Source: Clostridiales bacterium UBA6386
GTDB taxonomy: Bacteria; Bacillota; Clostridia; Oscillospirales; Oscillospiraceae
Assembly (NCBI GenBank): GCA_002437585.1
Contig: DJQM01000035.1
Location: 1 to 56,198, forward strand
Length of the DNA: 56,198 nt
Direction of reading: 5' to 3'
Below the pieces are notes generated by a model that worked only from the letters and a program-made list of their open reading frames with translations, was not told the origin of the DNA and searched no databases. Shown here piece by piece: positions 35,904 to 44,289 of this stretch (positions are counted from its first letter, which is position 1; each line of letters begins with the position of its first letter). The position numbers and the translations under genes were made by a program.

Positions 35904-38900
35904 TAGCCGGCCACAGGATTTGGGGATTCTTTCTCCAGATTTTCCCGGGCGGTGGACAGCATCAGCTTGATCCGGTTCAGCTGGTTGACCTCGCTGGCAC
36001 CGGGATCGTAGTCCACGGCGGCAATGTTGGCCTGGGGATAGGCCTTTTTCAGTGCCTTGATGACACCCTTGCCCACCACATGGTTGGGAAGGCAGGCAAA
36101 GGGCTGGATGCACACGATGTTGGGAACCCCGGTCTTGATCAGCTCGATCATCTCGCCGGTGAGGAACCACCCTTCGCCGTACTGGTTGCCGATGGACAGG
36201 AAGGGCTTGGTCTGCTCGGCGATGGCCTCGATGGGCATGGGAGTCTCAAACCGCCGGCTTGCCGCCAGTGCCTCCAGGGCGGGCTTGCGGATCTGGCGGA
36301 TGAACTTCACCGCGGTATCCGCGATCAGGTCGCCGGTCTTCCTGGCTCCCAGGAACTCGGACTTATATTTGCCGTTGTAGAAGCTGTAGTTCAAAAAGTC
36401 CATCAGATCCGGAACCACCGCTTCCGCCCCCTCCCGCTCCAGCAGATCCACCAGGTGGTTGTTGGCAAGGGGCATGTACTTGACGAGAATTTCGCCCACA
36501 ATACCCACACGGGGCTTTTTCAGGGTCTCGTCAATGGGGAAGCTGTCAAAATCCGCCACCAGCCGGGTGCAGATGCTCTTGTAATTCCAGGTGCTTTCGC
36601 TTCCGGTCAGCTCCCCGATGCAGATATCCCGCCACTTGGCGTGGAGCGCATTTGCAGAGCCGGGGGTCAGCTCATAGGGTCGCACCCGGTACAGGCAGCG
36701 CATGAGCAGGTCTCCGTAGACGCAGCCCTTCACCAGATCCCTGATGAGACTGGCAGACAGATGGAAGCCCTCGTTTTTCTCCATGCCGTTGGCATTGAGC
36801 GAGATCACCGGAATCTGGCTCAGACCCGCTTTTTCCAACGCCCTGCGGATAAAGGCCACATAGTTGCTGGCTCGACAGCAGCCGCCGGTCTGGGTCATCA
36901 TGACGGCCAGGCGGTCGGTGTCGTACTTGCCGGAAAGGATGGCCTGCATGATCTGACCTACCACGGTGATGGAGGGGAAGCAGGCATCGTTGTTGACGAA
37001 TTTCAGACCCATGTCGATGGCCTGCCGGTTGTCGTTGTCCAGGAGCACAATATTGTAGCCGTGCTTGCGGAACACCGGCTCCATGATGTCAAAATGGATG
37101 GGGCTCATCTGAGGAGCCAGAATGGTGTAGCCCGCCTTTTTCATCTCCCTGGTGAATTCCTTCCGGGCGTAGGTAATGGGCGCGGGAACGGCCTCGATGT
37201 GCTTCTCCCGGCGCATGTCCATGGCGGCAAGGAGGGAGCGAATCCGGATGCGGACCGCACCCAGGTTGTTCACCTCGTCAATTTTCAGAAGGGTGTAGAG
37301 CTTGTTGCTCTTCTCCAGAATCTCGGACACCTGGTCGGTTGTCACCGCGTCCAGACCGCAGCCGAAGGAATTGAGCTGGATCAGCTCCAGGTCATTCCGC
37401 TTAGCCACGAACTGAGCCGCGCTGTACAGCCGGGAATGGTAGACCCACTGGTCAACCACCCGGATCGGCCGCTCGGGCTCAAAGTCGATGGGAAGGCTGT
37501 CCTCGGTGAACACCGTCAGGCCGTAGGAGGAAATCAGCTCCGGAATGCCGTGGTTGATCTCCGGGTCGATGTGATAGGGTCGTCCGGCCAGAACAATGCC
37601 CCGGCCGCCGGCGGCTTCCATCTCCGTCAGCCGCTTCAGACCCTCTACCCGGATGTCCGCCTTGGCGTTCAGCTGCTCTTCCCAGGCCTTATGTACCGCG
37701 GAGCGAACCTCCTTGGCGGGAATCCCCCACTCCTCGGCGGCGGTCTTCACCAGCCGATCGGCGGCGGTTTTCTCGCTGGTAAAGGCGATGAAGGGTCGGA
37801 TGTAATGCACGTCTCCGTCGCTGATGGCCTCCACGTTGTTTTTCAGGTTCTCCGCATAGGACACCACAACGGGGCAGTTATAGTGGTTCTGCGCCTGCTT
37901 CGTCTCCTGGTGCTCATAGAACACGCAGGGGTGGAAAATGGTCTTGATGCCCTGATCGATGAGCCACTGCACATGGCCGTGGCTCAGCTTCGCCGGATAG
38001 CACTCGGACTCCGAGGGAATGGACTCCATGCCCAGCTCGTAAATCTTTCGGGTAGAGAAGGGCGACAGCACCACCCGGAAGCCCAGCTCCCGGAAGAAGG
38101 TGGCCCAGAAGGGATAGTTTTCGTACATGTTCAGCACTCTGGGAATGCCGATGGTGCCCCGCTTGGCTTCCTCCTCAGACAGGGGCGGATAGTCAAAGAG
38201 CCGCTGGCGCTTGTAGAGCACCAGGTTCGGAGCCTTTTCCTTCTTATCTGCGCCGCCGGCTCCCTTTTCGCACCGGTTGCCGCTGATGTGCTTCCGGCCT
38301 CCGGGGAACTTGTTCACGGTGAGCATACAGTTGTTGGAGCAGCCGCCGCAGCGCACAGAGGTAGAGGTATAGGACAGATTCAGGATATCCTCCAGAGGGA
38401 GCATACTGCTCTGCTGACCGGTGTAGTGGCTTCTGGCAACCAGGGCCGCGCCGAAAGCACCCATCAGGCCGGAGATGTCCGGGCAGGTTGCGTCCACCCC
38501 GGAAATTTTCTCAAAGGCTCGGAGCACCGCCTGATTGTGAAAGGTGCCGCCCTGCACCACGATGTGCCGGCCCAGATCCTCCGGGGAGGCCAGCTTGATG
38601 ACCTTGTACAGGGCGTTCTTGATGACGGAATAGGCAAGACCTGCGGAAATATCGGAGACGGAGGCTCCCTCCTTCTGGGCCTGCTTCACGTTGGAGTTCA
38701 TAAACACGGTACACCGGGTACCCAGGTCTACGGGTGCCTTGGCAAAAAGAGCCTCCTTGGCAAAGCCCTCGGCGGTGAAGCCCAGGGAGGTGGCGAAATT
38801 CTCGATAAAGGAGCCGCAGCCGGAGGAACAGGCCTCGTTCAGGAGGATGGTATCCACCGTGCCGTTTTTCAGCTTGATGCACTTCATGTCCTGGCCGCCG

Positions 38901-40156
38901 ATGTCCAGCACGCAGTCCACCTCCGGATCAAAGAAGGCGGCGGCGGTGGTGTGGGCGATGGTCTCCACCACCCCCTCGTCCAGAGAGAAGGCGGCCTTCA
39001 GCAGAGCCTCGCCGTAGCCGGTGGAGCAGGCACGGACGATCTTCGCCTTCTGCGGCAGCAGCCGCTTCAGTTCCGACACCGCAAACTGGGCGGTGGAAAT
39101 GGGATTGCCCTGATTGCCCCGGTAGAAGTGATAGAGAAGCCGGCCGTCCTCGCCGATCACCGCCAGCTTGGTGGTGGTGGAACCGGCGTCAATGCCCAGG
39201 AAGCACTTGCCCTCGTAGGAGGCCAGGTCGCCCTTACCCACCACGGCCTGGGCGTGCCGAGCCTGGAAAGCATCGAAGTCCGCCTGATCCCGGAACAGGG
39301 GCTCCAGCCGGGGCATTTCAAAGCTGACGGCCACGCCCTTTTCCAGGCGGCTCACCAATTCGGACAGCACGGCTCCTTCCCCGTCCTTGGCTTCCATGGC
39401 CGCGCCCATGGCGGCAAACAGATGGGAGTTATCCGGGTCAACGGTGGTCTCCGGGGTCAGCTTCAGGGTGCGGATAAAGGCCGCCTTCAATTCCGTCAGG
39501 AAGTGGAGCGGTCCGCCCAGAAAGGCCACGGTGCCCCGGATGGGCTTGCCGCAGGCAAGGCCGGAGATGGTCTGATTCACCACCGCCTGGAAGATGGAAA
39601 CCGCCAGGTCGGCCTGGGTCGCGCCCTCGTTGATAAGGGGCTGAATGTCCGTCTTGGCGAACACGCCGCATCGGGCGGCGATGGGGTACACCCGCTGGTA
39701 GCTCTTGGCAGCTTCGTTCAGACCCTCGGCATCGGTTTGCAGAAGCGACGCCATCTGGTCAATAAAGGAGCCGGTGCCGCCGGCGCAGACACCGTTCATC
39801 CGCTCCTCCAGGCCGCCCTTGAAATAGATGATCTTGGCATCCTCGCCGCCCAGCTCAATGGCCACATCCGTCTGAGGAGCCGCGGCCTTCAGGGCGGTGG
39901 CCACCGCCACCACCTCCTGGACAAAGCCGATATCCAGAGCTTTCCCCAGATTGATGGCACCGGAGCCGGTGATGCGCAGCCGCAGGCGGCAGTCGCCCAG
40001 CTGCCGCCTGGCTTCCATCAGAAGGGATTTCAGCGTGCCCTGGGTGTGGGCATGATGACGGCGGTACTGTCCATAAAGGAGCGTACCGTCGTCATCCAGA
40101 ATCACAAGCTTGACTGTTGTAGAACCGATATCAATACCGGCGCGATAGGTATTCAT
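35900..40156 (-). CDS. Giant acyl-CoA-dehydratase activase-like protein (two BadF/HgdC ATPase domains plus HgdB-like region)
   Basis: A 1418-residue soluble protein with two ASKHA ATPase modules of the 2-hydroxyacyl-CoA dehydratase activator type: GIDIGSTTVKL near residue 7 with CAGGTGSF and ARCGVF, and GIDAGSTTTKL near 320 with CSSGCGSFIENFA and TRCTVFMNSN; the paired Cys in each would bind a bridging [4Fe-4S] cluster. Then come CGGCSNNC (near 640), a DUF2229-like part (GIPRVLNMYENYPFWATFF) and HgdB-like blocks (SFGCGLDAV, MTQTGGCCRASNY). Activators normally inject one electron at low potential, driven by ATP. The full fusion, known in Clostridia, has no proven substrate. No HgdA/B partner lies nearby. 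It is last in an operon with PAP2 and CmpB genes; GAGAGG precedes the ATG. Confidence 0.9.
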   Translation of the reverse strand: MNTYRAGIDIGSTTVKLVILDDDGTLLYGQYRRHHAHTQGTLKSLLMEARRQLGDCRLRLRITGSGAINLGKALDIGFVQEVVAVATALKAAAPQTDVAIELGGEDAKIIYFKGGLEERMNGVCAGGTGSFIDQMASLLQTDAEGLNEAAKSYQRVYPIAARCGVFAKTDIQPLINEGATQADLAVSIFQAVVNQTISGLACGKPIRGTVAFLGGPLHFLTELKAAFIRTLKLTPETTVDPDNSHLFAAMGAAMEAKDGEGAVLSELVSRLEKGVAVSFEMPRLEPLFRDQADFDAFQARHAQAVVGKGDLASYEGKCFLGIDAGSTTTKLAVIGEDGRLLYHFYRGNQGNPISTAQFAVSELKRLLPQKAKIVRACSTGYGEALLKAAFSLDEGVVETIAHTTAAAFFDPEVDCVLDIGGQDMKCIKLKNGTVDTILLNEACSSGCGSFIENFATSLGFTAEGFAKEALFAKAPVDLGTRCTVFMNSNVKQAQKEGASVSDISAGLAYSVIKNALYKVIKLASPEDLGRHIVVQGGTFHNQAVLRAFEKISGVDATCPDISGLMGAFGAALVARSHYTGQQSSMLPLEDILNLSYTSTSVRCGGCSNNCMLTVNKFPGGRKHISGNRCEKGAGGADKKEKAPNLVLYKRQRLFDYPPLSEEEAKRGTIGIPRVLNMYENYPFWATFFRELGFRVVLSPFSTRKIYELGMESIPSESECYPAKLSHGHVQWLIDQGIKTIFHPCVFYEHQETKQAQNHYNCPVVVSYAENLKNNVEAISDGDVHYIRPFIAFTSEKTAADRLVKTAAEEWGIPAKEVRSAVHKAWEEQLNAKADIRVEGLKRLTEMEAAGGRGIVLAGRPYHIDPEINHGIPELISSYGLTVFTEDSLPIDFEPERPIRVVDQWVYHSRLYSAAQFVAKRNDLELIQLNSFGCGLDAVTTDQVSEILEKSNKLYTLLKIDEVNNLGAVRIRIRSLLAAMDMRREKHIEAVPAPITYARKEFTREMKKAGYTILAPQMSPIHFDIMEPVFRKHGYNIVLLDNDNRQAIDMGLKFVNNDACFPSITVVGQIMQAILSGKYDTDRLAVMMTQTGGCCRASNYVAFIRRALEKAGLSQIPVISLNANGMEKNEGFHLSASLIRDLVKGCVYGDLLMRCLYRVRPYELTPGSANALHAKWRDICIGELTGSESTWNYKSICTRLVADFDSFPIDETLKKPRVGIVGEILVKYMPLANNHLVDLLEREGAEAVVPDLMDFLNYSFYNGKYKSEFLGARKTGDLIADTAVKFIRQIRKPALEALAASRRFETPMPIEAIAEQTKPFLSIGNQYGEGWFLTGEMIELIKTGVPNIVCIQPFACLPNHVVGKGVIKALKKAYPQANIAAVDYDPGASEVNQLNRIKLMLSTARENLEKESPNPVAGY

Positions 40157-40159
40157 GAC

Positions 40160-40822
40160 TTACCTCTCTTTTCTGTAGCATAGGAAATAGACAAATGGGC
40201 ACAGCAGCAACGCGCCCAGAACATCACAGACGGAATGCTGCTTGAGAAATAAGGTGGAGACGCAGATGAGAATTGCCAGCACCGTCAGCAGCGTCAAGGG
40301 AAGGGGCTTTTTCAAATGCTTCGTGTGGGCGGCGGCTGCCACCGCCGCGAAGGCTCCCAGCACATGCTCCGAGGGGAACACATTGGTAGGCGTGTCCACC
40401 GCGTAAATCAGTTCCACAATCCGGCTGAAAAAGTTGTCCCGGGGCAGTGCCGTCGGGCGCAGCTCCTGGCAGCTGGGATAGACCAGGAAAATGACGGTGG
40501 AAATGGACATGGCGATACACAGGAATTTGCTGTACCGGCGGAAGGTGTCCCGGTCATAGAGCAGCGTATACAGGTGAACTCCCACGAGCAGGAAATACCA
40601 GCTGGCGTAGAAGACGACGAAGCCCTCATGAAAGGGGATCCAGTCGTCCAGAACGCAGTGCATCACATGGTAGGTTTTGGCTGGATTCCAGTGTTCCACC
40701 AGAAAGTATCGAAGCAGATAAGCTGGCCAGAACAGCAGCCACCACATGTGGCGATACTGAGGCTCGTTGATCCGGCGCAGGCGGAAGCCTCGCAGATCCG
40801 TCTCAGGCGTTGGAAAACGCAT
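40160..40822 (-). CDS. PAP2 superfamily membrane phosphatase
   Basis: A 220-residue membrane protein with about five or six helices and the PAP2 phosphatase motifs: NVFPSEHVLGAF (C2, PSxH) and LFLKQHSVCDVLGA (C3, with the nucleophilic His). The first motif (KxxxxxxRP) is only loosely seen around LRPTALPRDN. Relatives remove phosphate from lipids such as phosphatidate or undecaprenyl pyrophosphate. GGAGG lies 8 bases before ATG 40822. It begins 15 bp after the CmpB-like gene and ends 3 bp before the activase-like gene, so all three are probably one transcript. Lipid-carrier recycling is possible; the link to the activase is unexplained. Confidence 0.88.
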   Translation of the reverse strand: MRFPTPETDLRGFRLRRINEPQYRHMWWLLFWPAYLLRYFLVEHWNPAKTYHVMHCVLDDWIPFHEGFVVFYASWYFLLVGVHLYTLLYDRDTFRRYSKFLCIAMSISTVIFLVYPSCQELRPTALPRDNFFSRIVELIYAVDTPTNVFPSEHVLGAFAAVAAAAHTKHLKKPLPLTLLTVLAILICVSTLFLKQHSVCDVLGALLLCPFVYFLCYRKER

Positions 40823-40837
40823 GGGGATAACCTCCGG

Positions 40838-41563
40838 TTATTTCCGGCGGATCCGGGTTTCCAGCTCCGCCTGCATTTCCCGCAGGGACTCGGCCAAAGG
40901 ACGCTCCGTGCGGAAGGGGCGGAAGAAATGGTACTTAAGAGAGCGTTCCTCCCGCTGCTGCCGGATGTGGGTTTTCAGTGCCTCGTAACGGACGATCACG
41001 TTGTTGTCCTCGGCGAACTTCTTCAGCTTCACAACCAATTGGGCAGAATTCACCACATCGATGATAAAAACGCCGAAGAACATGCCGATGAAGAAGGAGA
41101 AGGCCAGATTCCGGGACAGCCAGTCCAGGCCGTCCAGGATATAGGGGTGAATCAGGAAATAGTACACAGCTCCCAGGATCGCCCAGAAGAAGGAGAACAG
41201 GGGGCAGATAATGCCCTGGACATTGCCCCAGAGGCCGGAGTAATCCCACAGCCGAACCTTCAGGAATTTCAGGCAGAACAGACCCGCCACATACTCAACC
41301 AGAGTCATACCAATGGCCATGGCGATGAACAAAACCACCTTGTTCCAGAAGGGATCGGAAATCAGACTGAACTTCTCCAGGGATGCCAGCAGATACAGCA
41401 CGCACAGGCCGAAGCCGTAAATGGGCAGGTATGGGCCGGTGCAGAAGCCGGGATTCACCAGCTTATCCGGATGCTTGACAATGTTGCGGAACCACAGCTC
41501 CAGCAGCCAGCCAAGGCAGGAGCCTACAAAAAACAGATAGGCCAGGGACAGCATCAGACTCAT
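40838..41563 (-). CDS. Putative ABC-transporter-permease-type membrane protein (CmpB family)
   Basis: The 241-residue protein has about six membrane helices (LAYLFFVGSCLGWLLELWFR at the start, VNPGFCTGPYLPIYGFG, a central LVEYVAGLFCLKFLKVRLWDYS and CPLFSFFWAILGAVYYF), then a charged cytoplasmic tail of about 65 residues. This matches the family labelled putative ABC transporter permease, CmpB type, widespread in Clostridia; transport function and any ATPase partner are unproven and none is adjacent. The start is ATG 41563 with AGAGGT upstream. It leads the three-gene operon with PAP2 and the activase-like protein. Confidence 0.82.
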   Translation of the reverse strand: MSLMLSLAYLFFVGSCLGWLLELWFRNIVKHPDKLVNPGFCTGPYLPIYGFGLCVLYLLASLEKFSLISDPFWNKVVLFIAMAIGMTLVEYVAGLFCLKFLKVRLWDYSGLWGNVQGIICPLFSFFWAILGAVYYFLIHPYILDGLDWLSRNLAFSFFIGMFFGVFIIDVVNSAQLVVKLKKFAEDNNVIVRYEALKTHIRQQREERSLKYHFFRPFRTERPLAESLREMQAELETRIRRK

Positions 41564-41675
41564 AAGGTACCTCTCTTCTTCTCGCTGTTAAAATACAAAC
41601 GGATGATGAACGTCGGGGAAACAATTTATTTCCGGTTTGTGAACATTTGGCATTTATCTTTTGGGACAGCCGCCT

Positions 41676-42137
41676 CTAATCCTGTTTCTCTTCTTTCGGC
41701 CTGCGGTACATCTCCGGCAGGCTCCCCTCGCCGCCCATCATGGCAGTCATTTCCTCGATGCGCTCCAACGGGAAAGGGGGATTGGCCAGAGGCCGCATGG
41801 CAATGGACATGAGCTTCATAGGGTTGTCGTCGGCCAGCACCCGGTTGGAGCTAAGCTCACCGCACCGCTTGCACCGGTGAATAATGGCCCACTCTCCTTT
41901 GTTCCGTACCCACACCGCCACAGGCTCCATAAGTCCGCCGCAGTCGGACTCCCGGTCGCCGGGTTCAATGTCCACATGCAGGGAATACAGACAGTTGGGG
42001 CAGTGATTCCGGTGATCGCTGCCTGCCCCCACCGGCACCACCGGCCGGCCGCAGTTTTTGCAGGTGAAGCTTTCCTCGCAGGCATGGGTCTTATAGTAAC
42101 CTTTTTCATACTGTCTGCGCTTATTTTCACGATTCAT
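41676..42137 (-). CDS. RNHCP domain protein
   Basis: A 153-residue protein with two Cys-rich zinc-ribbon-like parts: FTCKNCGRPVVPVGAGSDHRNHCPNCLYSLHVD, containing the RNHCP signature after CxxC, and a second HRCKRCGELSSNRV. C-terminal LANPPFPLERI is also typical. Function is unknown; a small zinc-binding nucleic-acid or ribosome-associated protein is a common guess only. Start: ATG 42135-42137 with GGGAGAAATCGGCT upstream. The same frame stays open leftward on the minus strand to 44051, opposite the flavodiiron gene, but that extension is codon-bias artefact and excluded. It is divergent from the flavodiiron gene. Confidence 0.88.
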   Translation of the reverse strand: MNRENKRRQYEKGYYKTHACEESFTCKNCGRPVVPVGAGSDHRNHCPNCLYSLHVDIEPGDRESDCGGLMEPVAVWVRNKGEWAIIHRCKRCGELSSNRVLADDNPMKLMSIAMRPLANPPFPLERIEEMTAMMGGEGSLPEMYRRPKEEKQD

Positions 42138-42218
42138 AGCCGATTTCTCCCATTTCTTTCGTCTCCCTAACATTATACCGAACATGCGGAAAATGTCAAG
42201 CCTGCCGCCCGGACTCCA

Positions 42219-42247
42219 TTGACACCGGCTTCTTTTTCGGCTATACT
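42219..42247 (+). promoter_or_regulatory. Promoter of the flavodiiron gene
   Basis: Plus strand: -35 TTGACA (42219-42224), 17 bp spacer, -10 TATACT (42242-42247). Confidence 0.85.
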
Positions 42248-42290
42248 GAGCGAAGAGAACAAACACCCAAATACACAAAGGAGAATACCT

Positions 42291-44081
42291 ATGATTATTA
42301 CCAAGGATATCCGTTACGTTGGCGTCAACGACCATCAGATAGACCTGTTCGAGGGACAATATGTGGTTCCCAACGGCATGTCCTACAATTCCTATGTGAT
42401 CCTGGACGAGAAGGTAGCCGTCATGGACACCGTGGATCGGAATTTCACCCACCAGTGGCTGGACAATCTGCAGACCGTCCTGGAGGGTCGGAAGCCTGAT
42501 TACCTGGTTGTCCAGCACATGGAGCCGGATCACTCCGCCAACATCGCCAATTTCCTGAAGGTCTACCCGGAGGCAACGGTGGTCTCCTCTTCCAAGGCCT
42601 TTACCATGATGAAGCAGTTCTTCGGCGACGATTACGCCGACCGGCGGATCGTGGTGGGCGAGGGCGACACTCTGGCACTGGGCGTTCACACCCTGGCCTT
42701 CGTGGCCGCCCCCATGGTGCACTGGCCGGAGGTCATCGTGACCTACGACACCTGCGACAAGGTGCTCTTCTCCGCCGACGGCTTCGGCAAGTTCGGCGCG
42801 CTGGATGTAGAAGAAGACTGGACCTGTGAAGCCCGCCGGTACTACATCGGCATCGTTGGCAAATACGGTGCCCAGGTGCAGGCACTGCTGAAAAAGGCCG
42901 CCGGACTGGACATTTCCATCATCTGCCCGCTGCATGGCCCGGTGCTCACCGAGAATCTGGGCTATTACATCAACCTCTACGACATCTGGTCTTCCTATCG
43001 GGTGGAGAGTGAGGGCATCGTGGTAGCCTACACCTCCGTCTACGGCCACACCAAGGCCGCGGTGGAGCTGCTGGCTCAGAAGCTCCGGGAAAAGGGCTGT
43101 CCCCAGGTGGTGGTTCACGATCTGGCTCGGTGCGACATGGCCGAGGCCGTGGAGAATGCCTTCCAGTACGGCAAGCTGGTGCTGGCCACCACCACCTACA
43201 ACGCCGACGTCTTCCCCTTCATGAAGGAGTTCATCCATCACCTGACCGAACGGAACTACCGCAGCCGCACCATCGGCCTGGTGGAAAACGGCACCTGGGC
43301 GCCTCTGGCCGCCAAGGTGATGACAAAAATGTTCGAAGGCTGCAAGAACCTGACCTTCACCGACACCACCGTCCGGATCCTGTCCGCCCTGAACGAGGAC
43401 AGCAAGGCTCAGATTGAGGCTCTGTCCAACGAGCTGTGCCAGGATTATCTGGCGCGGCAGGATGCCACCGCCAACAAGAACGACCTGAACGCTCTTTTCA
43501 ACATCGGTTACGGCCTGTATGTGGTCACCTCCAACGACGGTATCCGGGACAACGGTCTCATCGTCAACACCGTCTGTCAGGTCACTGACACCCCCAACCG
43601 GGTGGCCGTCACCATCAACAAAGCCAACTACTCCTATCACATCATCCAGCAGACCGGCATTCTGAATGTGAACTGTCTGGACGTTTCCGCCCCCTTCTCC
43701 GTGTTCCAGAACTTCGGCTTCCGCAGCGGTCGGACGGCAGACAAGTTCGAGGGCATTGAGGTGCTGCGCTCGGACAACGGCCTCCGGTTCCTGCCCCGTT
43801 ATGTCAACTCCTTTATGAGCCTGAAGGTAGAATCCACCGTCGATCTGGGTACCCACGGCATGTTCATCTGCTCCGTCACCGAGGCCAGGGTCATGTCCGA
43901 TCGGGAAACCATGAGCTACGCCTACTATCAGGAGAGCGTCAAGCCCAAGCCTGAAACCGAGGGCAAAAAGGGCTTCGTGTGCAAGGTCTGCGGCTGGATC
44001 TACGAGGGCGACACCCTGCCCGACGATATCGTGTGTCCCCTGTGCAAGCACGGCGCGGCGGATTTTGAACCCATCGGTTGA
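42291..44081 (+). CDS. Flavodiiron protein fused to flavin-reductase and rubredoxin domains (FprA-Hrb fusion)
   Basis: A 596-residue soluble enzyme predicted to reduce O2 to water and/or NO to N2O. The N-terminal metallo-beta-lactamase-like diiron domain has a full ligand set: H76, E78, D80, H81 (HMEPDHSAN), H144, D163 and H215 (PLHGPV). A flavodoxin domain follows (VVAYTSVYGHTKAAVELLAQ, from about 243), then an FMN-binding flavin-reductase-like domain (about 410-545) and a C-terminal rubredoxin with C564, C567, C582 and C585. In Moorella the last two domains form the separate protein Hrb that feeds FprA; here they are in one chain, so NAD(P)H could drive the reaction without partners. AAGGAGA precedes ATG 42291. 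Single-gene unit. Confidence 0.93.
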   Translation: MIITKDIRYVGVNDHQIDLFEGQYVVPNGMSYNSYVILDEKVAVMDTVDRNFTHQWLDNLQTVLEGRKPDYLVVQHMEPDHSANIANFLKVYPEATVVSSSKAFTMMKQFFGDDYADRRIVVGEGDTLALGVHTLAFVAAPMVHWPEVIVTYDTCDKVLFSADGFGKFGALDVEEDWTCEARRYYIGIVGKYGAQVQALLKKAAGLDISIICPLHGPVLTENLGYYINLYDIWSSYRVESEGIVVAYTSVYGHTKAAVELLAQKLREKGCPQVVVHDLARCDMAEAVENAFQYGKLVLATTTYNADVFPFMKEFIHHLTERNYRSRTIGLVENGTWAPLAAKVMTKMFEGCKNLTFTDTTVRILSALNEDSKAQIEALSNELCQDYLARQDATANKNDLNALFNIGYGLYVVTSNDGIRDNGLIVNTVCQVTDTPNRVAVTINKANYSYHIIQQTGILNVNCLDVSAPFSVFQNFGFRSGRTADKFEGIEVLRSDNGLRFLPRYVNSFMSLKVESTVDLGTHGMFICSVTEARVMSDRETMSYAYYQESVKPKPETEGKKGFVCKVCGWIYEGDTLPDDIVCPLCKHGAADFEPIG

Positions 44082-44092
44082 TTTTCACGCAG

Positions 44093-44118
44093 AACAGCCT
44101 CCCATCCGGGAGGCTGTT
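44093..44118 (+). terminator. Terminator after the flavodiiron gene
   Basis: AACAGCCTCCC-ATCC-GGGAGGCTGTT running into TTTTTT, 11 bases after the stop. Confidence 0.92.
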
Positions 44119-44124
44119 TTTTAA

Positions 44125-44200
44125 GCCTTCCCCTGAGTGGGGAAGGCTTTGAGATGCGGATTGCCACACCAGTGACATCGGTCACTGGTTCGCAATGACA
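44125..44200. repeat. REP-like repeat, copy 2
   Basis: A GCCTTCCCC/GGGGAAGGC hairpin, then ATTGCCACACCAGTGACA...TCACTGGTTCGCAATGAC. It matches the copies at 10355-10421 and, almost base for base, 53569-53640. Confidence 0.85.
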
Positions 44201-44236
44201 TGTTCTATCGTTCCTGCGCAAATACTGCTTCAATCG

Positions 44237-44270
44237 AAACCCCGGAACTGCCTGCGGCGGTTCCGGGGTT
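44237..44270 (-). terminator. Hairpin after the L,D-transpeptidase-like gene
   Basis: AACCCCGGAAC-TGCCTGCGGCG-GTTCCGGGGTT; an 11 bp stem shortly after the minus-strand stop codon. The following minus-strand sequence (TCGATTG) has no strong T-run. Confidence 0.65.
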
Positions 44271-44289
44271 CGTTCATCTTTCTTTCGTC

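Noticed and set aside
35888..40183. A 1431-codon open frame on the plus strand
   Set aside because: It lies exactly opposite the activase-like gene and has no recognisable domain; long antisense frames are expected in GC-rich genes with biased codon use.
42138..44051. Minus-strand extension of the RNHCP gene to a 791-codon frame
   Set aside because: It overlaps the whole flavodiiron gene in antisense; only the last 153 codons from ATG 42137 have a ribosome site and a conserved domain.
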